This document shows, piece by piece, positions 18,829-28,176 of a stretch of 64,000 nt of DNA (position 1 is the first letter of the stretch; every line of letters begins with the position of its first letter). The position numbers and the translations under genes were made by a program. The DNA comes from Nitrospira sp. GTDB lineage: Bacteria > Nitrospirota > Nitrospiria > Nitrospirales > Nitrospiraceae. The notes below the pieces were generated by a model. The model ran no database searches and was not told the DNA's origin. It was given only the letters and a program-made list of their open reading frames with translations. The DNA lies in the NCBI GenBank assembly GCA_016715825.1, contig JADJXO010000003.1:248001-312000 (forward strand), in the 5' to 3' direction.

Positions 18829-19836
18829 GTGAGCCTTTCAGAATCACGTAGGGGGACATAATGCCATCGCTGCAAAATAATCGTTGCAAGAAGCTGCAAG
18901 GTAGAGGATTTAGGATACGTGCCAGAACCTACCTCAATATGGAAATTGGACGACGTGAACAGACCCAGATGTGTGACGCCAAGAGATCGACATGGGCCTG
19001 TTTGGCGACGCATGTTGGATGTAACATCCGCGCACGTCATTGGGAACTGGGGATATCCCTAGTTCCCAGAGGTGGAAGTCAGTGGGACTAAACATCTGGT
19101 AGGATTAGAACATCCTCTGTACCTAAATAACATTGACTGAATAGATGAAAGAAACCAACAAGTTATGATGTACTGACAGGGTTGTCTTCTCTTTCAGGTG
19201 CAGGCTTCCTGAGATAATTGTGGTAACTGCTTTCAGTCAAAATCATGAATATGAGCATACTATTATATAGTTATGTGTATTGACCCATAGGGTATGGTTT
19301 TGAGAACACCAGGTGTATGGTTTTAAAGACAGTCGATGGTGTGACCGTGCAAAATAACCGCTCGCGAAACTCTAACAGGCGATCGGAGAACCTCGAATTC
19401 GGGCGTCCCCTTTGAGATGGGCACACTGGTCCACTGATGTTATCGAGTCATCCATTAGTACCGTTGCGAGCGGGGGTAGGTCCGCCCATTAACGGGCTAG
19501 TTCTCTGCGCGTCTACGTGTGAACGATAAATCGGCTGCTGCTTTCTCTGCACTGCGGGAGGACGGCGCAACTATGGTGATCAAGCCAGGAGAAAATGCGG
19601 TCATCGCCTCCGGTGCATCATGGAACGTGAGTGCAACTTCCTGAGGGCCGCATTTCGTCTCACTAGAATTGTTCGCTGGCCCTGAATCAGATCTGATACC
19701 ATCGCCAACCGCGTAGTCAGTGCAATCGGTCTGCATTTGGTCCTGCAGAGGCAAGGAACGAATGGAGTAACAGTCGGTGGATGCGTATGCCTCCGGGAGA
19801 TCAGCAGTCGCCGAGCCAAACAGGGGCTTGATCATC
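18829..19836 (+). other. One-kilobase gap with AT-rich segment
   Basis: No intact gene. The part at 19090-19360 is clearly more AT-rich than the surroundings and contains the 10-base string GTATGGTTTT twice, about 30 bases apart. Around 19510-19660 one plus-strand frame reads DKSAAAFSALREDGATMVIK and EMAVIASGASW-like text (read as ENAVIASGASW) before a stop; it looks like the tail of a lost gene, but I cannot name it. Confidence 0.45.
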
Positions 19837-21027
19837 ATGTGGCAAAGCATCCCACTCTATGCTCGCATCGTCATCGCCTTGATTTTCGGTGTCATCGCGG
19901 GGCTGGTGCTGGGCAGCGATGCCGCTGTCCTGGCGGTGCCGGGGAAGCTGGTGCTGCGTCTCTTAGGCGCGCTCGCACCGGCGCTGATCCTCGCGGCGAT
20001 TGTGCACACCTTCATGACAACGAATGTTGGCGGGCCACTGGCCAGGTGGCTGCCGTGGTTATTGTTTCTGAACACGTTGGTTGCGATCACTGTTGGGCTG
20101 ACCGTCGCCAACATGATTCAGCCAGGACAAGAGGCTGGCATCGCGCCGCCAGCAGTGCACGAAGAAGCCGCGCATACCGCTAATCCACTCGCCCTCTTTC
20201 TTGAGAATGTGCCGAAGAGTCTTCTGGGACCGCTCGGGGACGATGGGAAGGTCATCGGCGTGATCTTCATTGCCGTGGCGTTTGGCATGGCTCTCCGCAA
20301 AGAACGAGAACGGCCGCTTGGAACAGTCGGACATCTTGTCGAACTCTTTCTGGAATCATTGATTAAGATTTTGCACTGGATTATCGTGCTTGTGCCGTTT
20401 GCCGTGTTTGGCATCGTCGCCCATATCGTGGGGACGGAGGGGTTCGCTCAATTCAAAGCGCTTGGGATCTTTGTTCTGTGTGTGTTGCTCGCGCTCACGA
20501 TCCAGGCTGGCTATTACCTACTCCGCATTCGCTTTGGTTCTTGGGTCCGGCCGATTGAACTGCTTCGTGGGGGACGCGATGCGTTGGTCATGGCCTTTTC
20601 CACGGCCAGCTCGACGGCGACGATGCCGGTGACCTACGCGGCGCTGAAAGATCGGGTGGGCCTGCATGAGCAGTCCGCCAGTATGGGGGCGCTGGTCGGG
20701 GCGAATTTCAACAACGACGGCACCGCCCTCTACGAAGCCATGGCAGCGCTGTTCATCGCGCAGATGATTGGGATGGATCTCACTGTTCAGCAGCAGCTCA
20801 TGGTTGTGGTCACCAGCATCGTTGCCTCGGTCGGGGCGGCCGGCATTCCTGAAGCCGGTCTTGTCACGATGACCATGGTCTTTACTGCCGTCGGCCTACC
20901 GGTCGAATACATCCCTGTCCTGTTGACGGTGGATTGGTTTCTCGATCGCTGTCGCACCGCGATCAACGTGATGGGGGATATGAATGTCAGTTGTCTACTT
21001 GACGGGAAGTACAAGGAAGAGGCGTAG
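19837..21027 (+). CDS. Dicarboxylate/amino acid:cation symporter (DAACS family)
   Basis: Inner-membrane symporter of the GltP/DctA family that takes up glutamate-like or C4-dicarboxylate substrates with Na+ or H+. Start chosen at MWQSIPLYARIVIALIFG; the 20 residues encoded further upstream are polar and unlike the family. Seen: several membrane helices, the serine-rich hairpin STASSTATMPVTYAAL, and VGANFNNDGTALYEAMAALF, which corresponds to the substrate-binding NxDG motif. The length (396 aa) is slightly below the usual 420. The substrate is not predictable. Monocistronic. Confidence 0.88.
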   Translation: MWQSIPLYARIVIALIFGVIAGLVLGSDAAVLAVPGKLVLRLLGALAPALILAAIVHTFMTTNVGGPLARWLPWLLFLNTLVAITVGLTVANMIQPGQEAGIAPPAVHEEAAHTANPLALFLENVPKSLLGPLGDDGKVIGVIFIAVAFGMALRKERERPLGTVGHLVELFLESLIKILHWIIVLVPFAVFGIVAHIVGTEGFAQFKALGIFVLCVLLALTIQAGYYLLRIRFGSWVRPIELLRGGRDALVMAFSTASSTATMPVTYAALKDRVGLHEQSASMGALVGANFNNDGTALYEAMAALFIAQMIGMDLTVQQQLMVVVTSIVASVGAAGIPEAGLVTMTMVFTAVGLPVEYIPVLLTVDWFLDRCRTAINVMGDMNVSCLLDGKYKEEA

Positions 21028-21056
21028 TAGGTGTAAGTGAGCGGTCCGCCCCAAAG

Positions 21057-22079
21057 CTACGCAGCTTTAGCGGGGCGCCAGCGAAGCCCGACATTCAGGA
21101 GTTCCTGCAGCAGATCTTTGTATTGATAGCCGACCTTCTTGGCCGAATCCGCGAAATCTTCATCTTCCGCGATCTGCGGGTTGGGGTTTGCTTCGAGGAT
21201 GTACAGCCGCCCTTCAGCATCCATGCGCATGTCGATACGGGCATACCCGCTTAAGCCGAGCGCTCGATAGAGGCGTTTCGCCAGGCCCTGGATTTCCTGA
21301 GTCTTGCTTTCTGCTAAATCGTCAGCTTCTTTGGAGATGATCCCATACTTGATCTGATACTTCCGGCTCCATTTGACCCGTTCGGTGGCAATGCGCTTCG
21401 CGTCATCAGGCAGCTTGTCCATGATGAGTTCCCAGACCGGCAGCACTTGCAGTTGGCCGTTCCCGATGATTCCCACGTAGAATTCGCGCCCCTCGATGTA
21501 TTGTTCGATCAGCGCCCCACTCCCTATGCTGCTGTGGACGAAGGCGACTCGTTCGGCAAGTTTCTCGTCGTCCGTGACGATCGAGGCTTGGGAAATCCCC
21601 AGCGAGGCCTCTTCACTCACCGATTTCACGATCAAGGGGAAGGTCAGCGATTTTGGACGCTTCACCATGCGGCCGTGAGGTACTTCGATGAATTCCGGGT
21701 AGGGAATCTTGTGGAAGGCCAGCACTTTCTTCGTCAGCACTTTGTCGCGAGCCAGCATGAGCCCGCGTGGATTCGAGCCGGTGTAGGGCAGGTGCAGGAG
21801 TTCGAGGTACGACACGACATGCTGATCATAAACAGCCACGCCATCGAATTCTTCGAGGAGGTTGAACGCGATGTCCGGTTTCCATTGATCAATCGCTGAT
21901 TGGATCACGCTGAGATCGCTCTTGACCCCGAGCGGGTACACCTCGTGACCGAGCTTCCTGAGAGTCGAGACCACATCGTACTCGGTCCGCCATGCGACGG
22001 TTTTCACGTCATGGCCGGTCACGTCCTCTGGTGGCACTAGATCTTCATGCATGAGGACCAGCACGCACAGTCGTTTCAT
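21057..22079 (-). CDS. ATP-grasp ligase of the D-Ala-D-Ala ligase type
   Basis: ATP-dependent carboxylate-amine ligase of 340 aa. Start MKRLCVLVLMHEDLVPP at 22079 overlaps the previous gene's stop (ATGA), which fixes it. Seen: FNLLEEFDG, the loop GSNPRGLMLARDKVLTKKVL, the ATP-binding lysine region FPLIVKSVSEEASLGIS, EQYIEGREFYVG, and the metal site YARIDMRMD and ILEANPNPQIAEDEDF. True cell-wall Ddl proteins end differently and sit with mur genes. This one is coupled to a zinc peptidase gene instead, so it may ligate another peptide. Confidence 0.82.
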   Translation of the reverse strand: MKRLCVLVLMHEDLVPPEDVTGHDVKTVAWRTEYDVVSTLRKLGHEVYPLGVKSDLSVIQSAIDQWKPDIAFNLLEEFDGVAVYDQHVVSYLELLHLPYTGSNPRGLMLARDKVLTKKVLAFHKIPYPEFIEVPHGRMVKRPKSLTFPLIVKSVSEEASLGISQASIVTDDEKLAERVAFVHSSIGSGALIEQYIEGREFYVGIIGNGQLQVLPVWELIMDKLPDDAKRIATERVKWSRKYQIKYGIISKEADDLAESKTQEIQGLAKRLYRALGLSGYARIDMRMDAEGRLYILEANPNPQIAEDEDFADSAKKVGYQYKDLLQELLNVGLRWRPAKAA

Positions 22080-23155
22080 AAGGCCACCCGATGTCGTCCG
22101 CTCCGCAAGAAGTTCATCGTGTGAACAGTCAGGAGGATAGTGAAATCGAGTTTGGCCTGCTCCTCGGTGACGGGTACCCTCAAATCCAATTCCCGGCATC
22201 GTCGGATCATATCTTCCAACACCTGGTCGATGGTGTATTGGTACTCGCCGGTCCAACTCGCGACCTTGCGGCGCACCTCCCGGCGAAAGCGATTAAGAAA
22301 GCCGGCAGCGCTCGGTTTGGTTGCGTGACTCGGTAGGGCGGAAAACAGTCGTTTGAGATCCGGGTCATACTGCAACTGCCGGTCGATGCCGTAATGCCTT
22401 CGTTTGCGGTCATAATGTTCGCTCAGGGTCTTCTTGAGACTTGAGAGGGAATCGACCTCTTCTTGAGTCGTGACGCAGGGTGCGACCCCTCGGAGTTCTT
22501 TCATCACCCCGTCGACATACTTGAGCTTCTTGAGCACGGGCCAGCCTCGATAGCGTTCTTCCCAGAGCGAATCGGGGGTCAACCAGACGGCAAAAGTTTC
22601 GGCGAAGTCCTCGTCCGGGTGGCTCTGCGCATACCACAAATCCAAATGGCGAACGAAGCTTCTGCTATAGGGACGGGGGGAGTAATATCTCGGGTATCGT
22701 TGGGACGACTTGCCGAAGATCTCTTGACGGGTTTTGCGGCGACGAAGCTTGTAGGCGTTTTCGATGGCATGCCCCGTTTCATGGCGGAGGATGCGCAAAC
22801 ACCATTCTCTCGTGCCCCCTTCGACCTCCAACATTTGCGCCAGCTCGAGTTTCGCAAGCCGGGGATGGGCGAGATAGAAGGGAATGGCCATGCCGGGTAC
22901 GCCGTCGGGCGTGAACCATTCGTTGGACAGCCAAAAATATGGACGAAACAGTAACTCCCGCTGTTCAAGTTCACGGGCCAACTCAGCGATGGGTTGTTCG
23001 AGGAATCCCCCTGTCAGCCCTACGTGGAGATCGCACATAGGAAGATCCAATAAGGCCTCATCCGACCAGGATGCCCAATGTGGTTCATTCTGGCCTACGA
23101 TCGGTGTTTTGAGCACGTCGGCATCCGCACGATCCATGATCAGCCCGTCCTCCAT
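22076..23155 (-). CDS. Putative zinc-binding metallopeptidase
   Basis: 359 aa with the zinc-protease motif HETGHAIEN near residue 124 (HExxH) and a downstream DEDFAETFAVWL, whose glutamate is a plausible third ligand. There is no signal peptide, so it should be cytoplasmic. The family (COG4307-like zinc-binding metallopeptidases) has no known substrate. It precedes the ATP-grasp gene with a 4-base overlap, so the two are co-translated. The start at 23155 lacks a clear ribosome site; ATG 23137 (MDRADADV), preceded by GGAGG, is possible. Confidence 0.75.
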   Translation of the reverse strand: MEDGLIMDRADADVLKTPIVGQNEPHWASWSDEALLDLPMCDLHVGLTGGFLEQPIAELARELEQRELLFRPYFWLSNEWFTPDGVPGMAIPFYLAHPRLAKLELAQMLEVEGGTREWCLRILRHETGHAIENAYKLRRRKTRQEIFGKSSQRYPRYYSPRPYSRSFVRHLDLWYAQSHPDEDFAETFAVWLTPDSLWEERYRGWPVLKKLKYVDGVMKELRGVAPCVTTQEEVDSLSSLKKTLSEHYDRKRRHYGIDRQLQYDPDLKRLFSALPSHATKPSAAGFLNRFRREVRRKVASWTGEYQYTIDQVLEDMIRRCRELDLRVPVTEEQAKLDFTILLTVHTMNFLRSGRHRVAL

Positions 23156-23290
23156 CCAGATCGACTACCCATAGAAAATATAGCAGGTGCGAGGATTCCG
23201 GTTGTGACGGTTGGGTCAGGGCGGAGCGAGGAGAAGAGATGTAGTCGAAAAGGTCGCCAGCGTCCTAATGGACTGACGGTAGGTGGCCCA

Positions 23291-23791
23291 TCATGTCTTG
23301 CCTTTGGAGAAGTCAGGAAGTCGCACCATCAATTCAGGCACGGCCTCCCAAATGTGGTCGATGACAGACTCAATATAGGCCCGCGCCTCGACGATATCGC
23401 GTTCCCAGTCAGGGAGAGCCTCATGCAGGTCCAGAATCGGGGTTTCCTCCCCGAACGACACTTCGTTGAAGAGCGGAACCTTCAAACCGAACCGTTTTTG
23501 AATAAACTCACGATGTCCCAAGCCCATCGCAATGATGATGTCGTGCTGTTTGACCAGTTGCTTGGTCAAGAGGCGTGGGGTATGTGAGGAAGGGTCGACC
23601 CCTTTTTTAATGAGTCGGTTCGAAATCACCGGGTGGATCGTCCCAGGCTTAGCGTCAATCCCGGCTGATCCCACCCGATAGGTCGAGTGTGCACCGAGTT
23701 GCGCGCGCAGGGCATATTCCGCCGCCACGCTCCGGAAGATATTACCCGTACAGACAAAGAGAATCGATTGGCTCGCGGATCGGTCGGTCAT
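23291..23791 (-). CDS. Low-molecular-weight protein tyrosine phosphatase family
   Basis: Cytoplasmic phosphatase fold of 166 aa. The P-loop FVCTGNIFRSVAAEYAL matches the CxGNxxRS motif (catalytic Cys, then Arg five residues on). It also carries GSAGIDAKPG and DIIIAMGLGHREFI. The usual DP general-acid loop is altered to ILDLHEALPDWERD, so either Asp could serve. Start at MTDRSAS because GGAG precedes it closely. Substrate unknown; such proteins act on tyrosine kinases of polysaccharide export or reduce arsenate. Confidence 0.82.
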   Translation of the reverse strand: MTDRSASQSILFVCTGNIFRSVAAEYALRAQLGAHSTYRVGSAGIDAKPGTIHPVISNRLIKKGVDPSSHTPRLLTKQLVKQHDIIIAMGLGHREFIQKRFGLKVPLFNEVSFGEETPILDLHEALPDWERDIVEARAYIESVIDHIWEAVPELMVRLPDFSKGKT

Positions 23792-23846
23792 TTTTCTCCA
23801 AACTAGCATGTCGACAGCCTTCTAACGGACCAGCTACAATCCTGAC

Positions 23847-24719
23847 ATGATTGTCCCTATCCGACCAGCATCTCCGCTTAAGTTAGATGAAGCTGCAGAG
23901 AAGATGCAAACACGCCTCTGCCGGCTGGTTGGCCAGGCTATTGCCGACTATCGCCTGATCGAAGACGGAGACAAGGTGATGGTCTGCCTTTCGGGTGGGA
24001 AGGACAGTTATGGGTTGTTAGATATCTTGCTGGTTTTGCAACGCCGGGCCCCTGTTCGTTTTGACTTGGTCGCCGTCAATCTCGATCAACGTCAGCCAGG
24101 CTTCCCAGAGCAGGTGCTTCCTAACTACCTGACAAGCCGGGGGGTACCCTTCCATATCGAAGCACGGGATACCTATTCGATCGTGAAGCGGTTGATTCCT
24201 GAGGGGCAGACGACCTGCTCGCTCTGCTCAAGACTACGGCGGGGGCATCTCTATCGCATCGCCACGGAGCTCGGTGCCACCAAGATCGCGTTGGGCCATC
24301 ACCGCGACGATATCGTCGAAACGTTATTCCTCAATCTGTTTTTTACCGGCAAGCTGAAAGCCATTCCGCCCAAGCTGCGCTCAAAGGATGGACGCCACAT
24401 CGTCATTCGCCCGTTAGCATCGGTTAAAGAAAGCGATCTGGCACGATACGCTGAGCTGCGGGGGTTCCCCATTATTCCGTGCGATCTTTGCGGGTCTCAA
24501 GAGGATTTGAAGCGTAACAAAGTGAAGGCGTTTCTCCGGCAATGGGAACGAGAGTCCCCAGGTTGTGGCGACAGCATTGCGGCGGCGTTGACCAACGTAG
24601 CGCCATCGCTCTTGATGGATCAACGGCTCTTTGATTTTACCTCACTGCAATCGGTGGGAGGCTCTCAGGACGACGGCGACGTCTGGCTGGATCACGAACC
24701 ACATTCTCATGCACGCTAA
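23847..24719 (+). CDS. ttcA: tRNA 2-thiocytidine biosynthesis protein TtcA
   Basis: Thiolates cytidine 32 of some tRNAs with ATP and an iron-sulfur cluster. 290 aa with the PP-loop CLSGGKDSYGLLDIL near residue 50, the cysteine pair CSLCSRLRRG, GHHRDDIVETLFLNLF and a further CDLCGSQEDLKRNKVK. These match the TtcA family's conserved Cys set. The C-terminal 30 residues are variable and His/Asp-rich. Start ATG 23847 gives MIVPIRPASP; an internal start cannot be excluded. Divergent from the phosphatase gene. Confidence 0.88.
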   Translation: MIVPIRPASPLKLDEAAEKMQTRLCRLVGQAIADYRLIEDGDKVMVCLSGGKDSYGLLDILLVLQRRAPVRFDLVAVNLDQRQPGFPEQVLPNYLTSRGVPFHIEARDTYSIVKRLIPEGQTTCSLCSRLRRGHLYRIATELGATKIALGHHRDDIVETLFLNLFFTGKLKAIPPKLRSKDGRHIVIRPLASVKESDLARYAELRGFPIIPCDLCGSQEDLKRNKVKAFLRQWERESPGCGDSIAAALTNVAPSLLMDQRLFDFTSLQSVGGSQDDGDVWLDHEPHSHAR

Positions 24720-24804
24720 GGCTCCTTCACTGCTGAGTCATGTCGATCTCTCCACAGCGCCTGAATAAAACCTTGCAAATCTAGCTCCTGTAGAGACGCG
24801 ATTG

Positions 24805-24820
24805 ATGAAGAATTCTTCAT
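24805..24820. promoter_or_regulatory. 16-bp palindrome upstream of RND gene
   Basis: ATGAAGA-AT-TCTTCAT, a perfect inverted repeat 95 bases before the RND start codon. The same arms with a TT centre occur upstream of the amoD-like gene (28088-28103). A -10-like TAGAAT follows about 50 bases downstream. An operator role is inference. Confidence 0.55.
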
Positions 24821-24915
24821 GGGCTTTTCGTGCATGCTTCACATTTGGAGCGTAATCATCCTGGAATAGAATCGATCTGTTTGGGTAAAGCCCGCATCTA
24901 GAACGGAGATTGTTC

Positions 24916-27900
24916 GTGAAGCTAGACGTATTTATCGACCGTCCAATTCTTGCGTCAGTGGTATCTGTGGTGATTGTCGTCATGGGTCTTCTGGCGCTCC
25001 AGTTCCTCCCGGTCGCCCAGTTCCCTGAAATCAACCCACCTGTCGTGCAGATTGAAGCCGATTATCCCGGTGCTAGTGCGGAAGTTGCAGCTGAATCGGT
25101 TGCCAGACCGATTGAGGTGATGCTCCCTGGCATCGACAATCTGCTCTATTTTGAGTCGACCAGTAGTAATGATGGACATGTGAGCATGACGTTGACGTTC
25201 GAGGTCGGCACCAATCCGGATATTGCTCAGGTGCAAACGCAGAATCGCGTCAAACTCGCTGAGCCTCAGCTGCCAACGGAAGTGATCCGGCAAGGCGTGT
25301 CTGTGAAGAAAGCCACTCGGAACCTCCTCGCAGTCTTTGTCCTGAAATCCACAGATCCCCAGCACGACGCCGTGTTTCTTTCGAATTATGCCACCCGTCG
25401 AGTAGTCGATGATCTCAAACGGGTGAAGGGTGTTGGTGATGCGTGGGTCTTTGGACAGTCGAACTACAGCATGCGGATCATCCTCAATCCATTGCTTATG
25501 AGGAAACTAGGCCTCGTGCCGAGCGACATCGCAGCGATCATTCGAGAACAGAATCGCGACTACCCAGCAGGAACGATCGGGAGAGAGCCAGCTCCGAAGG
25601 GGACCGAGCTGACAATTCCGATTATTGCGAAGGGTCGACTGACGGACGTGAGGGATTTCGAGGCATTGATCGTGCGTGCGCTTCCAGATGGTTCGCTGGT
25701 CCGCCTGAAGGATGTGGCCCGGGTCGAAGTCGGGGCTCAGTCGTATGCTCTGGAAGCCCGTTGGAACAGCAAGCCAACCACGTTCATCCTGGTGTTTTTG
25801 TCGCCCGGTGCCAACGCGCTCGAGATGATACGCGGTGCACGAGCCAAGATGGACGAATTGGCTCAAGCGTTTCCGACTGGTGTGACCTACGATGTCCCTT
25901 ACGATACCACTCAGTTCATCGAGGTCTCGATCAGAGAGGTGGTGAAAACCTTGGCTGAGGCTATGGTCTTGGTCGTGCTGGTCGTCTATCTCTTCCTTGA
26001 AAGCTGGCGCGCAACCCTCATTCCCATGGTTGCCGTACCGGTCTCCTTGATCGGGACCTTTATTGGACTCTATGCGCTCGGCTTCTCCATCAACACGATT
26101 ACCTTGTTTGGGATGGTGTTGGCGATTGGTATCGTGGTCGACGATGCGATCGTAGTCGTGGAAAACGTCGAGCGGCACATGCGCGAAAATCGATTGTTGG
26201 CGAAAGATGCGGCCAAACGGGCGATGAGTGAAGTAATGGCTCCTATCATCGCCATTGTGTTGGTGCTGGTCTCTGTCTTTGCCCCAGTGGGATTTGTCGG
26301 TGGGATTACCGGAGCCCTGTATAAGCAGTTTGCCGCCACGATCGCCATTTCGGTCACCGTTTCCGGATTTGTGGCCTTGACCCTCAGCCCCGCCCTCTGC
26401 GCTGCGGTGCTCAGGCCGCATGCTGGTGAACGGGGAGGGTTCTGGTTGTTGTTTAACCGGCTGTTCGGACGAACGCAGACTGGTTACACAAATGCGGTGG
26501 CGGCGTTATTGACCAGACCTGTACGGGTGATGGCGGTGTTCGGTGTGCTCATTGCCGTTTCCATTAGCCTGTTCCAGACATTGCCGAAGAGTTTCGTGCC
26601 GGAAGATGACCAGGGGTATTTTATCGTCGTGGCCCAGCTGCCGGACGGTGCTTCGAAGCAACGGACCGATGCGGTACTTGAGAAAATAGAACGGGTATTT
26701 CAATCAAATCCAGTGGTGAATTCAACGGATGCCCTCTCCGGCCAAAACTTTGTGTTCGGGACCAGAGGCCCGAACTCTGCGACGATGTTTGTGCCGCTGA
26801 TTCCCTGGGATGAGCGACCAGAACCGCAGAACCATGCGAAAGCGATGGTCGGTGCGGCCTATAGCGCGTTTGAGCAGATTCCTGAAGCGCTTCTCTTAGC
26901 CTTCAATGCTCCGGCGATTGAAGGTGTCGGGGCGGCAGGCGGCTTCTCCGCACAGTTGCAAGATCCCACAGGAGAGGATTTCAAACAGTTTGCCGAAGCG
27001 GCTCAGCAGTTTGTTGAACGGGCGCAAAAAGAACCGGCCATCGGCCGGGTGGGAACGAATTTCCGTGTGTCTTCCCCGCGGGTCTATACCCATGTGAATC
27101 GCGAACGTGCGAAATCCTTAGGGATACCGATCTCGGAAATCTTCGATACCTTACAGGCCTACTTCGGCAATTTTTACATCAACGATTTCATCAAATTTGG
27201 GCGGGTCTATCACGTGCAGACGGAAGCGGAAGCGGAGTATCGGGCGACGCCTCAAGACTTTTCGAAGATCTACGTGCGGGCTCCGAGCGCTCATGGAGCG
27301 AACATGATTCCGCTCGATACGGTGGTGACGGCAGAGTATCAGAGCGGACCGGATCCGGTGAAACACTTCAATGGATACAATACCGCCCTTGTGCTGGGTG
27401 CCGTCGCGCCGGGATACAGCTCCGGTCAAGCACTCGAAGCGCTGGATCGTGTGGCCAAAGAAGTGTTGGTTCCACGAGGGTATGGGATCGATTGGAGCGG
27501 CCTTTCGTTTCAGGAACGACGGGTTGGAGGTCAGTCCAACCTCGTCTTCGTCGTCGGTCTTCTGATGGTGTTCCTGGTATTGGCGGCACAGTTCGAGAGT
27601 TGGGTCGTCCCATTCGCAGTTATTCTGGCCGTCCCGTTTGGGATTTTTGGCGCACTTAGCGCCGTGTGGGTACGTGGCTTCGAGAACGACATTTACTTTC
27701 AGATCGGATTGGTGACGTTGATCGGGCTGACGGCGAAGAACGCGATCCTGATCGTCGAATTTGCTAATACCCGATACGAGGAAGGACGTCCCCTGATCGA
27801 GGCCGCACTCGAAGCGGCTCGATTGCGTTTTCGACCGATTATCATGACATCGATGGCCTTTATTCTCGGCATGGTGCCATTGGTTGTGGCCAGAGGAGCC

Positions 27901-28050
27901 GGAGCGGCAAGCCGTCAGTCAATCGGGACCGGTGTCATGGGTGGCATGGTGGCCGCGACATTTCTGGCGATCTTTTTTGTTCCTCTGTTCTATGTGGTGC
28001 TACGAAAAATGGTACGGCGTAAGCAGTCATCGAGAGCAAACTTGGGCTGA
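24916..28050 (+). CDS. RND multidrug efflux transporter (HAE-1, AcrB/MexB type)
   Basis: Trimeric inner-membrane proton antiporter of about 1044 aa. The frame opens at TTG 24910, but GTG 24916 (giving MKLDVFIDRPILASV) sits 7 bases after GGAG and matches the family start. Seen: the proton-relay aspartates in GIVVDDAIVVVENVE, the lysine in GLTAKNAILIVEFAN, two large periplasmic loops, and the terminal LFYVVLRKM. No membrane-fusion or outer-membrane partner gene is adjacent, so it must borrow them from elsewhere. It lies in the same direction and 126 bases before the amoD-amoC pair. Confidence 0.95.
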   Translation: MKLDVFIDRPILASVVSVVIVVMGLLALQFLPVAQFPEINPPVVQIEADYPGASAEVAAESVARPIEVMLPGIDNLLYFESTSSNDGHVSMTLTFEVGTNPDIAQVQTQNRVKLAEPQLPTEVIRQGVSVKKATRNLLAVFVLKSTDPQHDAVFLSNYATRRVVDDLKRVKGVGDAWVFGQSNYSMRIILNPLLMRKLGLVPSDIAAIIREQNRDYPAGTIGREPAPKGTELTIPIIAKGRLTDVRDFEALIVRALPDGSLVRLKDVARVEVGAQSYALEARWNSKPTTFILVFLSPGANALEMIRGARAKMDELAQAFPTGVTYDVPYDTTQFIEVSIREVVKTLAEAMVLVVLVVYLFLESWRATLIPMVAVPVSLIGTFIGLYALGFSINTITLFGMVLAIGIVVDDAIVVVENVERHMRENRLLAKDAAKRAMSEVMAPIIAIVLVLVSVFAPVGFVGGITGALYKQFAATIAISVTVSGFVALTLSPALCAAVLRPHAGERGGFWLLFNRLFGRTQTGYTNAVAALLTRPVRVMAVFGVLIAVSISLFQTLPKSFVPEDDQGYFIVVAQLPDGASKQRTDAVLEKIERVFQSNPVVNSTDALSGQNFVFGTRGPNSATMFVPLIPWDERPEPQNHAKAMVGAAYSAFEQIPEALLLAFNAPAIEGVGAAGGFSAQLQDPTGEDFKQFAEAAQQFVERAQKEPAIGRVGTNFRVSSPRVYTHVNRERAKSLGIPISEIFDTLQAYFGNFYINDFIKFGRVYHVQTEAEAEYRATPQDFSKIYVRAPSAHGANMIPLDTVVTAEYQSGPDPVKHFNGYNTALVLGAVAPGYSSGQALEALDRVAKEVLVPRGYGIDWSGLSFQERRVGGQSNLVFVVGLLMVFLVLAAQFESWVVPFAVILAVPFGIFGALSAVWVRGFENDIYFQIGLVTLIGLTAKNAILIVEFANTRYEEGRPLIEAALEAARLRFRPIIMTSMAFILGMVPLVVARGAGAASRQSIGTGVMGGMVAATFLAIFFVPLFYVVLRKMVRRKQSSRANLG

Positions 28051-28087
28051 ACGCTGACATGATGGGTCCTCTCATTGGGAATGAATT

Positions 28088-28103
28088 ATGAAGATTTCTT
28101 CAT
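28088..28103. promoter_or_regulatory. 16-bp palindrome upstream of amoD-amoC
   Basis: ATGAAGA-TT-TCTTCAT, 73 bases before the amoD-like ATG. The arms are identical to those of the site before the RND gene. A further half-site TTCTTCAT follows at about 28118. No regulator gene was identified for it. Confidence 0.55.
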
Positions 28104-28176
28104 GAACTTCTAATGCCTTCTTCATCTTTAGGGGGGTATGCTTTGTAGTAGGCCTAGTGGAAGGGGGTGAGCGTCG

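Noticed and set aside
21057..22079. Genuine D-alanine-D-alanine ligase (ddl).
   Set aside because: Fold and ATP site match, but the gene is translationally coupled to a metallopeptidase and no mur genes are near. Kept as a generic ATP-grasp ligase.
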